Assembly (NCBI GenBank): GCA_039096225.1
Contig: JBBPEB010000002.1
Coordinates: 124,001-188,000, forward strand
DNA from: Blastocystis sp. Blastoise
Taxonomy: Eukaryota > Sar > Bigyra > Opalinata > Blastocystidae
Length of the DNA stretch: 64,000 nt
Direction of reading: 5' to 3'
A model generated the notes under the pieces. That model saw nothing but the letters and a program-made list of their open reading frames with translations. It made no database searches and had not been told where the DNA came from. Positions 25,101 through 35,892 of this stretch are shown in pieces (the first letter of the stretch is position 1; each line of letters opens with the position of its first letter). The translations under genes were made by a program, and so were the position numbers.

Positions 25101-26184
25101 ATAAGACTCTAATTTTTTTGTTTATTATATAAAGTAATAAATATCTTTTAATTATTAAGAGTACTTTTGTATTAATAATTCAAACTAAAATAAGTATAAT
25201 AAAAGAAAAATTATAATATTTATCAAATAATATCAAGATATGATTACTATTTATATAATTAAACATTTATTAATTGAGAAAAGCTGTATAATAAAATTTC
25301 TAAAATATTTATATAATAGTATATATAAAAGGAAAGGATAAAATATAAAAAAACAAATAGATATCAAAATTATAATATTTTAAAAATAAAACAAAACAAT
25401 ATATGAAAAGAATAAAAAAGAATATATAATATTTTTTTAGACAAGAGAATAAGCTATTTCTCACAATAATAATTATATAGACTAATTCAAATAAAACATA
25501 AATATTTAAAGGTAGGGTATAAGTGATAATAATATGTTTTAAAAGAAAAAGTATTTTATAATCATATTGATATTATTTAAAATACTAAATATTTATAAAA
25601 CTAAATGAATTGATAAAATACATAGAAAGTTATAAATGAAATAACAAAGAAAAGTGAATTAATATTGAAAACTAAAAACTAAATAGAAATAGAAATAGAA
25701 ATAGAAATAGAAATAGAAATAGAAATAGAAATAGAAATAGAAATAGAAATAGAAATAGAAATAGAAATAGAAATAGAAATAAGATCAAAAATAAAACACA
25801 AGAGTTAATTAATTATCATTGATAAACAATAAATATATATAGTCAATAATAAAAATGGCTAAAAAGAATATTAAAAAAAAAAAGGAAATAATACTCAAGA
25901 ACATATAGAATGTTAAGTAAGAATTATCAATATGTATGAATTAAATTATTTAAAATACTAAATTGAAAATTAAGATTAGAAGATAACAATTAAAAGCAAT
26001 TGAAATAATATTTTATAAAATATGAAATAGTTTTAATCCTAAAAAAAAATAAAAACAGAAATGAATAACAAAAACATAAGAATAAATATTCATTTTTTAA
26101 AATTCAATGTAAGATATAACAATTGAGAGATAATAATTATCTAAACTCAAGCGTAGGCTGGCGTAGCCAGTCGTGAAACGCTTG
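22130..26184 (+). mobile_element. element family C, copy C-2 (~4 kb, non-coding)
   Basis: It interrupts the hAT gene. The right end is the family C terminus: CTGGC-GTA-GCCAG hairpin, TCGTGAAACG, CTTG, followed by T. The left end is somewhere around 22115-22150 and cannot be fixed. Large parts recur in C-4 (42673-44515, reversed) and C-3 (37647-39402, reversed). The architecture (3' hairpin, short spacer, CT(T)G, following T) resembles Helitrons with a variant CTRR end. No reading frame for a transposase is present. Confidence 0.7.
25681..25784. repeat. (AGAAAT)n hexanucleotide array
   Basis: About 17 units inside C-2. C-3 carries the complementary array at 38056-38245. Confidence 0.95.
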
Positions 26185-27091
26185 TATTCTTTAAAACATT
26201 TTGTAATTATTTTTTGATAATCTATATGAGTAAAGCCACTCATTTCATATACACCTAGAAGGAACACATTCTTTGAATCAAGAGGCTTTACAAGGATGCC
26301 AAATACTTCTCTTCCTCCTTCATCAGTGGTACCATCAATAAACATCTCAATTTTTCTATTAAAAAGTATTATTTTTAGCTTTTCTTTTTCTATATTATAT
26401 AGTTTAGGAATAGTAGTATTGGATAGTGTTCTTAATGTAGGGATATCATTACAATTGATTATATGTCTAACAGCGAAATATTTATATTCCTCTGAATCTA
26501 GGAATCATAAAGGACTATATATTTATATAAGAAGTATAGCCATATCTTCACCAATATTTGTATTTTTACATTTATTTTTTATTTCATTATTTTCTTTTTT
26601 TCTAGTTTCAAAATGTTGCCTATTTATTATATGTTTTTTTGTTTTAGATGAGAGATTATGTTTGAAGAATTATTGTATAGATATGATTGTTTACAGCACT
26701 CACAAAGGATCTTATTATCAACTGGCTTTAAGCAGCATCTATCTTGGTGAAAACGGTTTTCTGGATCATCAAAAGTCTGTAATCACCTTTCAAGCGTCAT
26801 CTTATTGTTATGTCTTTGATTTATAGAAGTTTTCCTTTCTTTATTTTTTTCTCTAATTGCTTCTGACATTTTCATTACGGTTTCCTAAATATGAATATTA
26901 CTATTATTTTCTTCCACGAGTTGTTGCGTCTCCTGTTGGTTATTCTGCTGCTATTCATCATTTATATTATTATCTTTTTCACCATTAATGTTCTGATTTG
27001 TCGATGTTTTTCTTGTATTGTTTTCAGAAATGTTTTTCTTCTGTTTTCGATGTATTATATTAATTTTTTCTGTGTTTCTGTTGCATTCCAT

Positions 27092-27471
27092 TCTTTTCTT
27101 TTTGGATGCTATAATTAATTATGTTAAGTTTAAAAAATTTAAGTGTAAAAATAGTATACATTGTTTTTGTTGTTTATTCATAATAAAAAATCTTATTTAA
27201 AAGTTTAATTCGTTATAAAAATGGTAAAAGAAAAATAAGTTAAAATTATTTCTTAAATCTAAATAGATATGGCTATTTTTCTTTATTATTCATGAAATAT
27301 TCCGTCTAATAATGGGTTTTTTATTTCAAGATAATTTTGGCTTTTTTTTGCATAATATTATAGAAAACTAGAAACGTTGTATCTTCATAAAAACTGTGAA
27401 TACCAAATATTTTTTTATAAAAATACCATATTTAGTACTTCATATATACATAACTGCTATTAATATATTAG
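27092..27471. other. short spacer
   Basis: No gene is supported between the hAT relic and Helitron B2. Confidence 0.5.
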
Positions 27472-30149
27472 AATATATATATATGAGAATAGGCAAAAAA
27501 ATTCCCATTGGTCAGTTTTTGGAAAATGCATTTGATTGGCTACTATATACTATAGTTTGTCGCCGCAACTCCTCTAAACTTACGGGGAGTTAACTTTTGA
27601 GTGAAACACAGTTCAATAGGATATAACATGTAGTTGTGCACCATATATTTGGTTAAGCGATATAATTAATAATTAAAAAGATATTAATAAAAGAACAGAA
27701 AACATGATTTTTGAGTCGTTTTTGATTGGCTCTTTGGGGTGACCCCGATAAAAATTGTTGACCAGACAATTGGAAAATAAACATGGGGTAAACTTGATTT
27801 TTTCTCAATCCCACAATATACGTTATCCGTGTTTATTCTTTATATTTATCTATTTTTTAATACTTTTTCATATTGAACACGTGAGGCCTTAACGGTCAAA
27901 TTTAGATTCTTATTTTGACATGATATTCTGATTCAGGAGGTCGAAAAACCTAGGTGTACCAATTTTGAGTTCCTGAGGACGATTTTTGAGTGATCGATAT
28001 TTTCTTCGATCTTCTTATAATGGACTAATATTGTATAATGGTAATCAATAGGTCCTCAAACTACTATAGTTAAAACAAGGTCTTAAAATAATGAGTTTGA
28101 GTGTCACAATTTTGAAAAATGTGAATTAAGTGGTCTTAGAGGATAAGATTCAATATAATGACTTTTGTTTAGTAAACTAGAGATAATACTCTATTCTATG
28201 TTAAAAGGAGAGTCAAAATTATGATGGTCAAAGTGTATCACCAAATGACAAAATGTGTCTTAAAAAGTAAAAGTGTTTGCATATGTGTATAGAATCATGT
28301 ATTAAGTATATTCTATGAATAAGAACTTTAAATAAATAGTTTAAGGTTGCCAAATTTAAATAAATGTGTAAAACATAGTCTTAAACTATGAATAAAAAAT
28401 TTATAGATTTTAATTAGTGTACAGCTGTAGTAGCTCTACAACATATCAAAAGTGCAAAGAAAATAATTTTTAGAGAGTGGATGTGTGAGGTGTTGTGAGA
28501 GTTATTAAAAATTTATTTTTACTTCAGTTTATTTAAAATCGTGAATTTCGTGCACTGTAGAAAAATTGAGTCAAAAAATCAACTCTAAGGGTCTTAAATT
28601 TAAAAAAATGTAAAAATGAGTGACTTAGAGGACGAGATTCAAAATAAGAGTGTTTATTCATTAAACTAGAGTGTATGAGCTATATTATGTTAAAAGAAGG
28701 GACGAAAATGTTTTGATCAAAGTGTATGACCAAATGGTAAAGTGTCCTTAAAAAGTCTAAAGTGTTGACTAATGTGCTTATAGAGTCATATAAAGTCTAC
28801 TATGTAAATATTAGCTTTTAAAAATATGTTTAAGCCTTTCAATTAGTAAAAATATGTTCAAAGAGAGTCATAAAATGAGAGTTTTAAGAAACGAGATATT
28901 GTTCAGTATACACTAAGAGACACTCTACAACATATCAAAAATATAGCAAAAACTATTTTTAGAGACTGGATGTGTGAAGGGTTGTGAGAGTTATTGAAAA
29001 AATATTTTTACTTCAGTTTATCCAAAATCGTGTTTTTGGAACACTGTAGAAAAATTAACTTCAAAAATCAACTCTAAGGGTCTTAATTTTAAAAAATGTG
29101 AAAATGATTGACTTAGAGGACGAGATTCAAAATTCCCCATCGCTTTCATATAATTAGACAACACACTCTATATTATGTCAAAAGGAGGGATGAAAATATT
29201 TTGGTCGAAGTAAATGAGCAAATGCAAAAGGTTTACAAAATGTTTTAAAGTGATCACCAATGTGTAGCTATGGTCATATTAAGTAAAGTGTGTAAATATT
29301 AGCATTTAAAAATGAGTTTAAGTGTGTCAACTTTTCATAATGTGTCAAAAAGGGTCTTTAAGAAAGAGATTCAAAACATTTACTTTTATTTAATAAATAG
29401 TATGATAAACTCTATATTATATCAAAAGACTGACGGAAACTGTTTTGATACAGTGGATCTTGAATGGGTAAAGTCTATTTAAAAGTTACTATTTTGAGTT
29501 ATTTATGTTAAAATCATTATTTGAGACGAATATAAAAATATTAACTTTTTAAATAATGTTTTAGTTGTCAAAGTTAGAATGAATGCTGACTTTGTTATGA
29601 TTAAAGCTTTCTAATTCTTTTAAAAAGTATTAAAATGAGTTAAAATTATTATATTATGCTTATTTAAATGAATTTTATGAATTAAAAATACTTTACACTA
29701 CTTCACATTGGTACTCATTTCTAAAGTTATTGACTTTAAAAACTCAAAGAATGTTTTAAACAGTTGTTTAATTATTACTAAATACAAAATATATTTTAAA
29801 AATAAATTGTTGTGAAAAAATTGACTTAGAAAGTGATTTTAATTAAACAATAATTTTTTCTCTTTTTTAATTTCTTATTTAAAAAGTCTAAAATAATCTT
29901 ATATCAGGAATTGAACCTGATTACAATCATAAAATAATTGTAACTCTCCATATAGAGTATAAGAAATTAATATTTAATAAATAATAAATAATATATATAA
30001 TATATAATATATAATATATAATAAATGACTCATATTAAAAACTATATATATATAATATATAAGATAAAAGATAATAAATATTTTTTATATACTCTTTATG
30101 CAGCCGCGGTCCGGGGCCGTTAGGCACTGGACCTGCGGCGTGACCCTAG
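27472..30149 (+). mobile_element. non-autonomous Helitron, family B, copy B2
   Basis: Body and 3' end as in B1 (hairpin, GTGACC, CTAG, then T). The first few bases differ: GAATATATATATATGAG replaces TCATTACTATATATATGAG, so the extreme 5' end is truncated or changed. The tRNA-like structure is at 29897-29964. Confidence 0.85.
29897..29964 (-). ncRNA. tRNA-like structure in Helitron B2
   Basis: Identical in plan and sequence to the copy at 15925-15992. Confidence 0.6.
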
Positions 30150-30560
30150 TTAGAATATATATAAATAATCATTATAATCAACATAAATAAAAAGAGATAA
30201 ATAATCCATATTTTATAAACATTTTTATAAATATACTTAAATAATTATAAATATAAACAAAAGAATCAGTCAAATTTCATTTTTTCATTATTTTTTGCAT
30301 ATTTTTGTATATGCAAAATCCAAAACTGGAAGACGAAATCCAAAAATTTGACAATCCCTACAACAACGTCAAATACAGAATAATTAATATAAACAAAGAA
30401 TTGTGTATTTTTTTCCACTTAATTATTTTCTCAATAATTTACAACAATAAAAACATAAGCATTTTGCCAAGTTTATCGCGGTATTAATAGTACTGAAAAA
30501 TAGACTGTCCTGAGTCAAGTTTTACAATTTAAGGCGTCCTGAGTCAATTATCTCAAATGG
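30150..30560. other. spacer with a weak 60-codon frame
   Basis: A frame at 30305-30487 (plus) has mixed codons at its start and an A+T-driven tail. I do not call it a gene. Confidence 0.4.
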
Positions 30561-31001
30561 AAAACTCTGGTCTGACTGTCCATGATACAAATAGGCTCGG
30601 CTCAATTTTTCAGTGTAAAAAGAAATAAATTTTTGATTTTTTGACTGAATTTTGGTTCTAAGTCATAGAGACAAGCTTATTCACTTTTAATTACATTTAT
30701 GACTATAAGAGGGTCTAAACTTCAAACACTACTATAAAATTTAAAAAATTTGGACACCATGAATTCACAAAATTAACACTTTAAAATAAAGAAAAACGTT
30801 TTGGGTATTATGTGACCCTCTGTAAATAAACAATAATGTCAATTCTTTATTAAAATTTGTCTAATAGGGTTTTAAAGTCTAAATCAAAAGTCGACTGAAA
30901 AAAGTGTCAAAATTTTGTCAAAATCCACGATTTTTGCCTAAGTCTATGAAACTACTCAATTTTTAGTGGCTGAACAAATTTTGAACTGAAATAAGCCAAT
31001 C
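30561..31001. repeat. dispersed repeat D, copy 1
   Basis: About 440 bp align with 53451-53886 (shared phrases such as GGCTCAATTTTTCAGTGTAAA and GAGAGGGTCT in near-identical order). Non-coding. It ends 33 bp before the origin-like hairpin of the viral locus. Confidence 0.75.
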
Positions 31002-31033
31002 ATATGATTTAAAATGATGAAACCAGAATAACA

Positions 31034-31053
31034 GTGATATATTATTACATCAC
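31034..31053 (+). promoter_or_regulatory. CRESS-type replication origin hairpin
   Basis: Perfect 5-bp stem GTGAT/ATCAC closes the loop ATATTATTAC, which contains TATTATTAC (31040-31048). This fits the NANTATTAC nonamer that Rep proteins of circular ssDNA viruses nick. It lies ~650 bp upstream of the Rep1 start. Assignment as an origin is by motif and context. Confidence 0.7.
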
Positions 31054-31362
31054 AATTTGCTCTCAGCTCTCACTCACAAAGATATTCACGGGGCGGCTAA
31101 ATATAAAGAACGGTATATACGGGTAAAAGCCGCGAATGTAAAAAAACTTTCCCGTGAATACACATGAACATGTGCATTGAGTTGAATTTCTCAAGTAGTA
31201 ATATATTAGAAAGGTGGTTCGAAAGAATAGAAAACAAAGACAATATAGATATAAAAAATCAAGATCAACTAATTGTAAGATTTACTTCTGACTTTCGAGT
31301 CAAATACTCTTATGATGATCTTTGTTTCGTGTTTCGCTGAGAGCAAATTGTGATGTAATAAT
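31041..31362. repeat. 322-bp module bounded by a perfect 27-bp inverted repeat
   Basis: 31041-31067 and 31336-31362 are exact reverse complements, each including the ATTATTAC core. The module encloses a 58-codon reading frame. In the second locus copy only the right arm and the inner 14 bp of the left arm are kept. Confidence 0.85.
31164..31340 (+). CDS. small 58-aa frame in the common region, unknown function
   Basis: ATG to TGA, beginning MNMCIELNFSSSN and ending DDLCFVFR, with a mixed composition unlike the A+T-driven chance frames nearby (Trp, Cys and several charged residues). The copy at 36209-36385 is identical, but the whole block is identical, so this says nothing about selection. 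The stop codon overlaps the inverted-repeat arm. I recognise no family. Confidence 0.35.
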   Translation: MNMCIELNFSSSNILERWFERIENKDNIDIKNQDQLIVRFTSDFRVKYSYDDLCFVFR

Positions 31363-31380
31363 GCGTCATCGCTCAATTTG
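31344..31380 (-). promoter_or_regulatory. second origin-like hairpin, inverted orientation
   Basis: CAAATTG/CAATTTG outer stem and GTGATG/CATCGC inner stem enclose a loop which, on the minus strand, reads ACGCATTATTA followed by C, giving CATTATTAC (NANTATTAC). Copy 2 is at 36389-36425. It may be a relic of the first hairpin moved with the inverted repeat. Confidence 0.5.
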
Positions 31381-31697
31381 ATTGGAGGAATCTTGAGTTT
31401 CTCCGATCGGATTGGATAAGTTGTGTTTGGTTGTAAGTGTAATTCTTAATATTTATAATTAGGGTCCCAAACCTTTAAATTGAAATAACTTTTTATCCAG
31501 AAGGAATTAGACCCTAAAAATAGCAAAAAAAGAGTTTTGGGAATGGGTACAATTTAATTTTTATTGACTGGTGATTAGGTCCTGACAAGATATAAGGGCA
31601 TATTCTGTATTTTTAATTATGCTGACGTGGTTTATATTTATTTTATTTTATAATTTATTTTATAATTTATTTTATAATTTTTAGTAAAAAAAAAAAA

Positions 31698-33423
31698 ATG
31701 CAAAATAATAATACTAACCCTGTATATTAATAAATATATTTAAGTTATTGTTATATAGAACCGTCAGTCTCAATATTGGACTCTTACTTTATTTGGTGAA
31801 GACCTTTTACATTTTAATGAAGTAATCCAACCCAGTTGGAATAGTAATGGTCTTCCATTTGAAATAGTATATAAATATATTATATATATATATATATAGA
31901 ACTATGTTGCTTTATCAAGAGAAGTATCTCCGACTACAAACAACACTCATGTACATTTATATATGGAAATGAAAAAAAGGTTAAGAAGAAATCAGATAAT
32001 AAGATTACTATCCTTAGAGCATACTGATGTAAGACCAAGGGAGTGGTCACGAGAGGCAACTTTAATTTATTTAAGTGAAGTATATATTTATATATATTAA
32101 TTTAATTATTTAATTATAAATATTAGATAAATGAAATAGATGAATATTACAATACAAGCAATACACTTGGATATGGAGCAAACTTTCAAAATGGAATGCA
32201 TCGCGATTTAATAAATGCTTCTACTTATAATGGTGTTCTTTATAATATGAATAATAATAATAGCTTTGCTAGAATAGACCCAATATCTACAGCTCCTATG
32301 AATTTTACTCATAATAAAGTCAAATATTCTAAAAACAAAAAACGTATATACATTATAATTTATATTATATATATAGATCCAAAAAAAATATCTGAAGAAG
32401 TTGCTTCAATGATAAAAAATGGTTGTACTTATGAAGATATATGGGAAGAATATGCTTCCTTTGCCCTATTACATTCAAATAACATAAAAAAAGCAATCTA
32501 TGACTTTAATACCAAAAAAAGAAATACTGCACCTATAGTTTTATATTTATATGGGAAAACTGGAGTAGGTAAAACTTATACAGCTAAAAAAATATGTGAA
32601 CTAGGCGAAAATGAAGATGGTAAAGGATCTTACTACATGAAGAATGGAGATATTAAATGGTATATATTATATTATATTCTATATTTATAGGTGGGATGGA
32701 TACAAAGGTCAGTTTGGCATCATTATTGATGATTTTAGAAAAATCTATAATGATAAAGACCTTCTTCGTATTTTAGATTATTATGATGTAGGAGTGGAAA
32801 CAAAAGGTTCAACAGTAAAAATCACCTCACCTCTAATTATATTTACGTCTGATAGAAGCTTAAAAGAAAATTTCAAAGAACTTTCAAATGATGAATTAGA
32901 ACAACTACTCAGAAGATTCTACAATGAATATGAATTACTTGAAGATAATACTATTGATTTCAAATATAGCAAAGCTAAAGATGATTACATCAAAGGTATC
33001 AGACGTAATCTACTATATAAAGATGATGAAACCAAATATATACAAGCCGCTGATATTATGATGAAAATTAATAATCAATACAAACCAACAGTCAATATAC
33101 CCATACAAATAGAACTAGATAATGAACTTACCCTTAGCTCACCTCCAACAACTCCTCGTATATCTCTTCCTACTATTGAAATAACTACTCCTAAAAAAAC
33201 AAATTTCTGTCACAAAAGACCTAATACTCCTATACCTATTCTAGATTTATCATCTTCAGATAACGAATATAGTAATGAACTCATTGATCTCACTTTCACT
33301 GATAATGAAGAAGACGATGAAGAATATTCTGATCATAATAAACCTATAAGTCTTTCATGGGATAGTAGCGAAGATGATTATTGTATACTCCCAGACTCTC
33401 AAAACATTAAACAAGAATTCTAA
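31698..33423 (+). CDS. rep: Rep1: replication initiator of a CRESS DNA virus-like element, six exons
   Basis: Proposed exons 31698-31721, 31759-31866, 31900-32079, 32127-32343, 32377-32659, 32691-33423. All introns (31-47 nt) are GTATAT...AG and phases agree, giving 514 residues. The HUH endonuclease domain shows a TLTLFG stretch (residues ~16-21, motif I position), HVH (61-63, metal-binding motif II) and a Tyr at ~101 in YLSE (motif III position). The superfamily 3 helicase domain shows Walker A GKTGVGKT (~236), Walker B GIIIDDF (~281-285), LIIFTSD (motif C position) and an LLRRF arginine region. The C-terminal ~120 residues are acidic and Ser-rich. In known viruses this protein nicks the origin and unwinds the genome. 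Odd points: spliceosomal introns throughout, and Glu where motif III normally has Lys. It may be expressed by the host or be a still-mobile element; I cannot tell. Confidence 0.88.
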
Positions 33424-33529
33424 ATTCTATATATTTATTATCTATTGAGTTTTTCTGATTTCATATCTTTTCTCAGTTATATCTTTGTTTTAAAAACTTA
33501 TTTGTTTTGTTATATAATTCATATGCAAC

Positions 33530-33610
33530 TCAACACATTGTGCAATTGTGAAATTGTGTATCTGTGAAAATGTGAAATTGTGATTTTGTGAAATTGTGAA
33601 ATTGTGAAAT
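33530..33610. repeat. short tandem repeats of a GTGAAATT-like unit
   Basis: About eight imperfect 8-10-bp units (GTGAAATTGT) lie between the converging ends of Rep1 and the 412-aa gene. They could be iterons or a transcription-end signal. Confidence 0.6.
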
Positions 33611-33708
33611 AATATTTGTGTTGAAGTGCAGTGAGTGTGAGTAGTAATAATAAAAATTGAACAAAACAAAATTAATTTAAGACAAATAAAAATATATATA
33701 CACATAAA

Positions 33709-34947
33709 TTAAAATTTAGTTAAAGTATTTATTCCTTGAACCCATGGAGAAACACCAGGTATAGCACTAGCAGCTGTAGCTATATTTTGAACAGTTTCAC
33801 TATTCCAAGACCTTTTAAATTTATTCCAGAAATCAACTACACCATTCCACATAGTTTGAAAATCATTATAAGAAGAAGGATAACAAAAATCTAATGATTG
33901 AGTTAAAATAGCACAAGCATAAAGAGCTTGTTCATCTAATAAAGGAGGATTCTTTAATAATGGGAAATACTCACTATTATAAGAAGGAACTAACTCATAA
34001 CCATTACATATTTTTAAAGTAAATGGATTGTTAAAATTTGAACCTTCAACTCTAATAATACCAAAATTAAATCCAGTATGTAAGAAAGAAGGAACATATT
34101 CAGTTACTTCTATAGGTAGCATAACCTTAGTAAATATTCTTTTAGACATCCAAGTATCATAATCAAATATATTCATTTGAGCACTAGCACTTCCTAATAA
34201 TCCATTAATAAAATATTCATAACTATCTCCTGTATCAAGTTGTTTCTTTTGAAATATAGGTGGCCTATAATAATTCTTATAACCATAAGATAAATGTTGA
34301 GGCATATAACAACCATCAGGGACATTAAATACTTTATATTTTGGAGAATAAGAAGTAATAGCATTAGAATCTAAAGGAATATAAGGATTCATATAACTAT
34401 TAAAAGCTTGATAAGATAAATCTTGAGATTCTACACTACCACTAGTAGTATACATAGTATCTACACAATACGGTACTTGAATACCATATATAAGACCTTG
34501 CATATTATTAGTATTACCAGCCCATTTTAATGTACAACCACGAAATAATCCACGACCTAAATTAAAATCTTCTTGATTTTGCTGCCAATTAGGATCTTTA
34601 ACACCCATAATACATGTTTGAGATGATGATGTTTTATCCACAGTATTATACCAAGTAAATGTACCATAAATCAAAATAGGATAAGTAGACCATGGTGTTG
34701 CAATTATAGTAAAATTATTATATAAATCTGGGACAACAGCTCTAGGATCTACAAATGTATCTTGATCTATAGATATATTAAACTTATTATTTAAAGTATA
34801 AATCATGTGGGTTTGGCCATCAGGTACACCGTCAACAGGTATAGAAGTATCATCACAAGGATTAACGTAACGCTTAAGATAAAGGGCTCCCGCAGAGGAA
34901 CTAGCCATTGACAACTTGTCATTTATTATAGTACCTAAACTAGACAT
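33709..34947 (-). CDS. 412-aa putative capsid protein of the CRESS-like element
   Basis: Single uninterrupted frame from ATG at 34947 to TAA at 33709. Composition is that of a beta-rich structural protein: many Tyr, Asn, Pro and Gly, few charges. The segment RGCTLKWAGNTNNMQG...YGIQVPYC resembles the strand-loop-strand pattern of jelly-roll capsids of noda/tombus type, the type also found in bacilladnaviruses; this is a motif impression only. The last ~45 residues contain three Trp and a likely amphipathic helix, then an Ala/Gly-rich tail. It converges with Rep1 and diverges from the 248-aa gene across a 198-bp promoter region with three 35-bp repeats. No introns, unlike Rep1. Confidence 0.55.
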   Translation of the reverse strand: MSSLGTIINDKLSMASSSAGALYLKRYVNPCDDTSIPVDGVPDGQTHMIYTLNNKFNISIDQDTFVDPRAVVPDLYNNFTIIATPWSTYPILIYGTFTWYNTVDKTSSSQTCIMGVKDPNWQQNQEDFNLGRGLFRGCTLKWAGNTNNMQGLIYGIQVPYCVDTMYTTSGSVESQDLSYQAFNSYMNPYIPLDSNAITSYSPKYKVFNVPDGCYMPQHLSYGYKNYYRPPIFQKKQLDTGDSYEYFINGLLGSASAQMNIFDYDTWMSKRIFTKVMLPIEVTEYVPSFLHTGFNFGIIRVEGSNFNNPFTLKICNGYELVPSYNSEYFPLLKNPPLLDEQALYACAILTQSLDFCYPSSYNDFQTMWNGVVDFWNKFKRSWNSETVQNIATAASAIPGVSPWVQGINTLTKF

Positions 34948-34990
34948 TTAAAATAATTTATGCAAAATAACAAAACATATTTATAAGAAA

Positions 34991-35095
34991 ACGAATTTAT
35001 ATATACAGATAAACTGTCTCCTAATACGAATTTATATATTCAGATAAACCGTCTCTAAAAACAAATTTATATATTCAGATAAACTGACTCCATTA
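34991..35095. promoter_or_regulatory. three 35-bp direct repeats in a divergent promoter
   Basis: Units 34991-35025, 35026-35060 and 35061-35095, each like ACGAATTTATATATTCAG...AAACYGTCTC. They occupy the intergenic space between the 412-aa and 248-aa genes and so could be shared activator or iteron sites. Confidence 0.85.
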
Positions 35096-35145
35096 ATAAT
35101 TATTAATCAAATCATATCATATTTTATTTATTTTATTTACAATAA

Positions 35146-35892
35146 ATGCCTTATAGATACTCATCCAGATATAGAGGTACTCAACGTACCTATTATAGAA
35201 GAAGAAGATATAATAGAAATTCAAACGCTGTAACCACTTATAACAATGCAGTTAATTCTTTTAGAACAAATTGGGCAACTATCGCCGAAGATACTACCGT
35301 AGGTGGAATCGCAAATAAACACAAACTTAGGCACCAATTAATGCTTGTAGCCAAAAAATGTGGAAGAATGTACGTAGCTCAAGCTAGAACACTATTAACA
35401 TCAACAGATTATACTATACCAATTCAAATATTTATACCAAGCGCTACAGGTGACGACGAAAATGCAAAGAACATTAAAAAACTCTGCAACTCTACTATCA
35501 AACAAATTATAAACACAGTCTACACAATTAACAAAAACGGAATCAAAAAAGAATATATATATAGACTAAACGGTTTACTCTATACCTATCCATTCACTGC
35601 AGAACCACTCGCCTATGATTTCACACTACCCATCTACTATGCATCCGATGATTTTACAAAAGCAGAAACAATACTAGTTTTTATATACCAAATGGGAGGA
35701 ATCAACACATTTCCTATTATGTATAATATTTCAGAAGGAGGACAAATGACTTTCAGAACAGAACCACAATATAATACCGTTATCACTGCATTGTTCGACG
35801 AAGCTACAAGATACGTTGCCGCTGCACAAACAGCAGGAACATCACCTATGGTATACTATGCTCAAAATCTACCAGATAGATTACGACACTAA
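35146..35892 (+). CDS. 248-aa protein with Arg/Tyr-rich N-terminus, putative second structural protein
   Basis: ATG at 35146 to TAA at 35890-35892, no introns. The first ~30 residues are packed with Arg and Tyr (RTYYRRRRYNRN), the usual nucleic-acid-binding and nuclear-import arm of small ssDNA-virus capsid proteins. The rest is mixed, with no catalytic motif I recognise. Two basic/structural candidates in one element leave open which is the capsid: this one by its Arg arm, the 412-aa protein by size and jelly-roll-like composition. It lies between the shared 35-bp repeats and the second common region. Confidence 0.55.
   Translation: MPYRYSSRYRGTQRTYYRRRRYNRNSNAVTTYNNAVNSFRTNWATIAEDTTVGGIANKHKLRHQLMLVAKKCGRMYVAQARTLLTSTDYTIPIQIFIPSATGDDENAKNIKKLCNSTIKQIINTVYTINKNGIKKEYIYRLNGLLYTYPFTAEPLAYDFTLPIYYASDDFTKAETILVFIYQMGGINTFPIMYNISEGGQMTFRTEPQYNTVITALFDEATRYVAAAQTAGTSPMVYYAQNLPDRLRH

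Larger units (their letters stand above)
20836..27091 (-). pseudogene. hAT transposase, decayed and split by element C-2
   Basis: N-terminal part 26187-27091: start region, BED-like zinc finger (ILCECC...SHLKQK) and FIDGTTDEGG with the first catalytic Asp. C-terminal part 20836-22130: TDNDSTM, CICHILDIVC, STRWQSYFECL and the dimerisation region SNCYVEKLFSYLNEL...HLFLKLNYN. A short intron (21375-21466, GTATAC...TTTAG) holds an AAT microsatellite. Between the two parts lies the 4-kb element C-2. Damage seen: two in-frame TAG codons at Gln-rich positions, a TGA where Trp is expected, a one-base indel in a homopolymer after SHLKQK, and TAA at 21121-21123 after which the frame continues to the stop at 20836. 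It encodes no working enzyme. Confidence 0.8.
31055..31674 (+). repeat. common region, copy 1 (620 bp upstream of Rep1)
   Basis: Matches 36100-36720 almost base for base; the only difference I see is one extra T in a T run in the second copy. It holds the 58-codon frame, the second hairpin and an A+T-rich leader with repeated TAATTTATTTTA before the Rep start codons. Confidence 0.95.

Noticed and set aside
25681-25784. CRISPR-like or satellite array
   Set aside because: Perfect 6-bp repeats without spacers; a microsatellite. No CRISPR array is present anywhere.
26296-26826. 176-codon plus-strand frame
   Set aside because: It is the complement of the decayed hAT N-terminal region, whose minus-strand motifs (GTTDEGG, CECC) are meaningful.
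32341-32376. Hydrophobic insert RIYIIIYIIYI in Rep1
   Set aside because: It is a 33-nt in-frame intron with GTATAT...TATAG; Rep2 lacks it at the same place.
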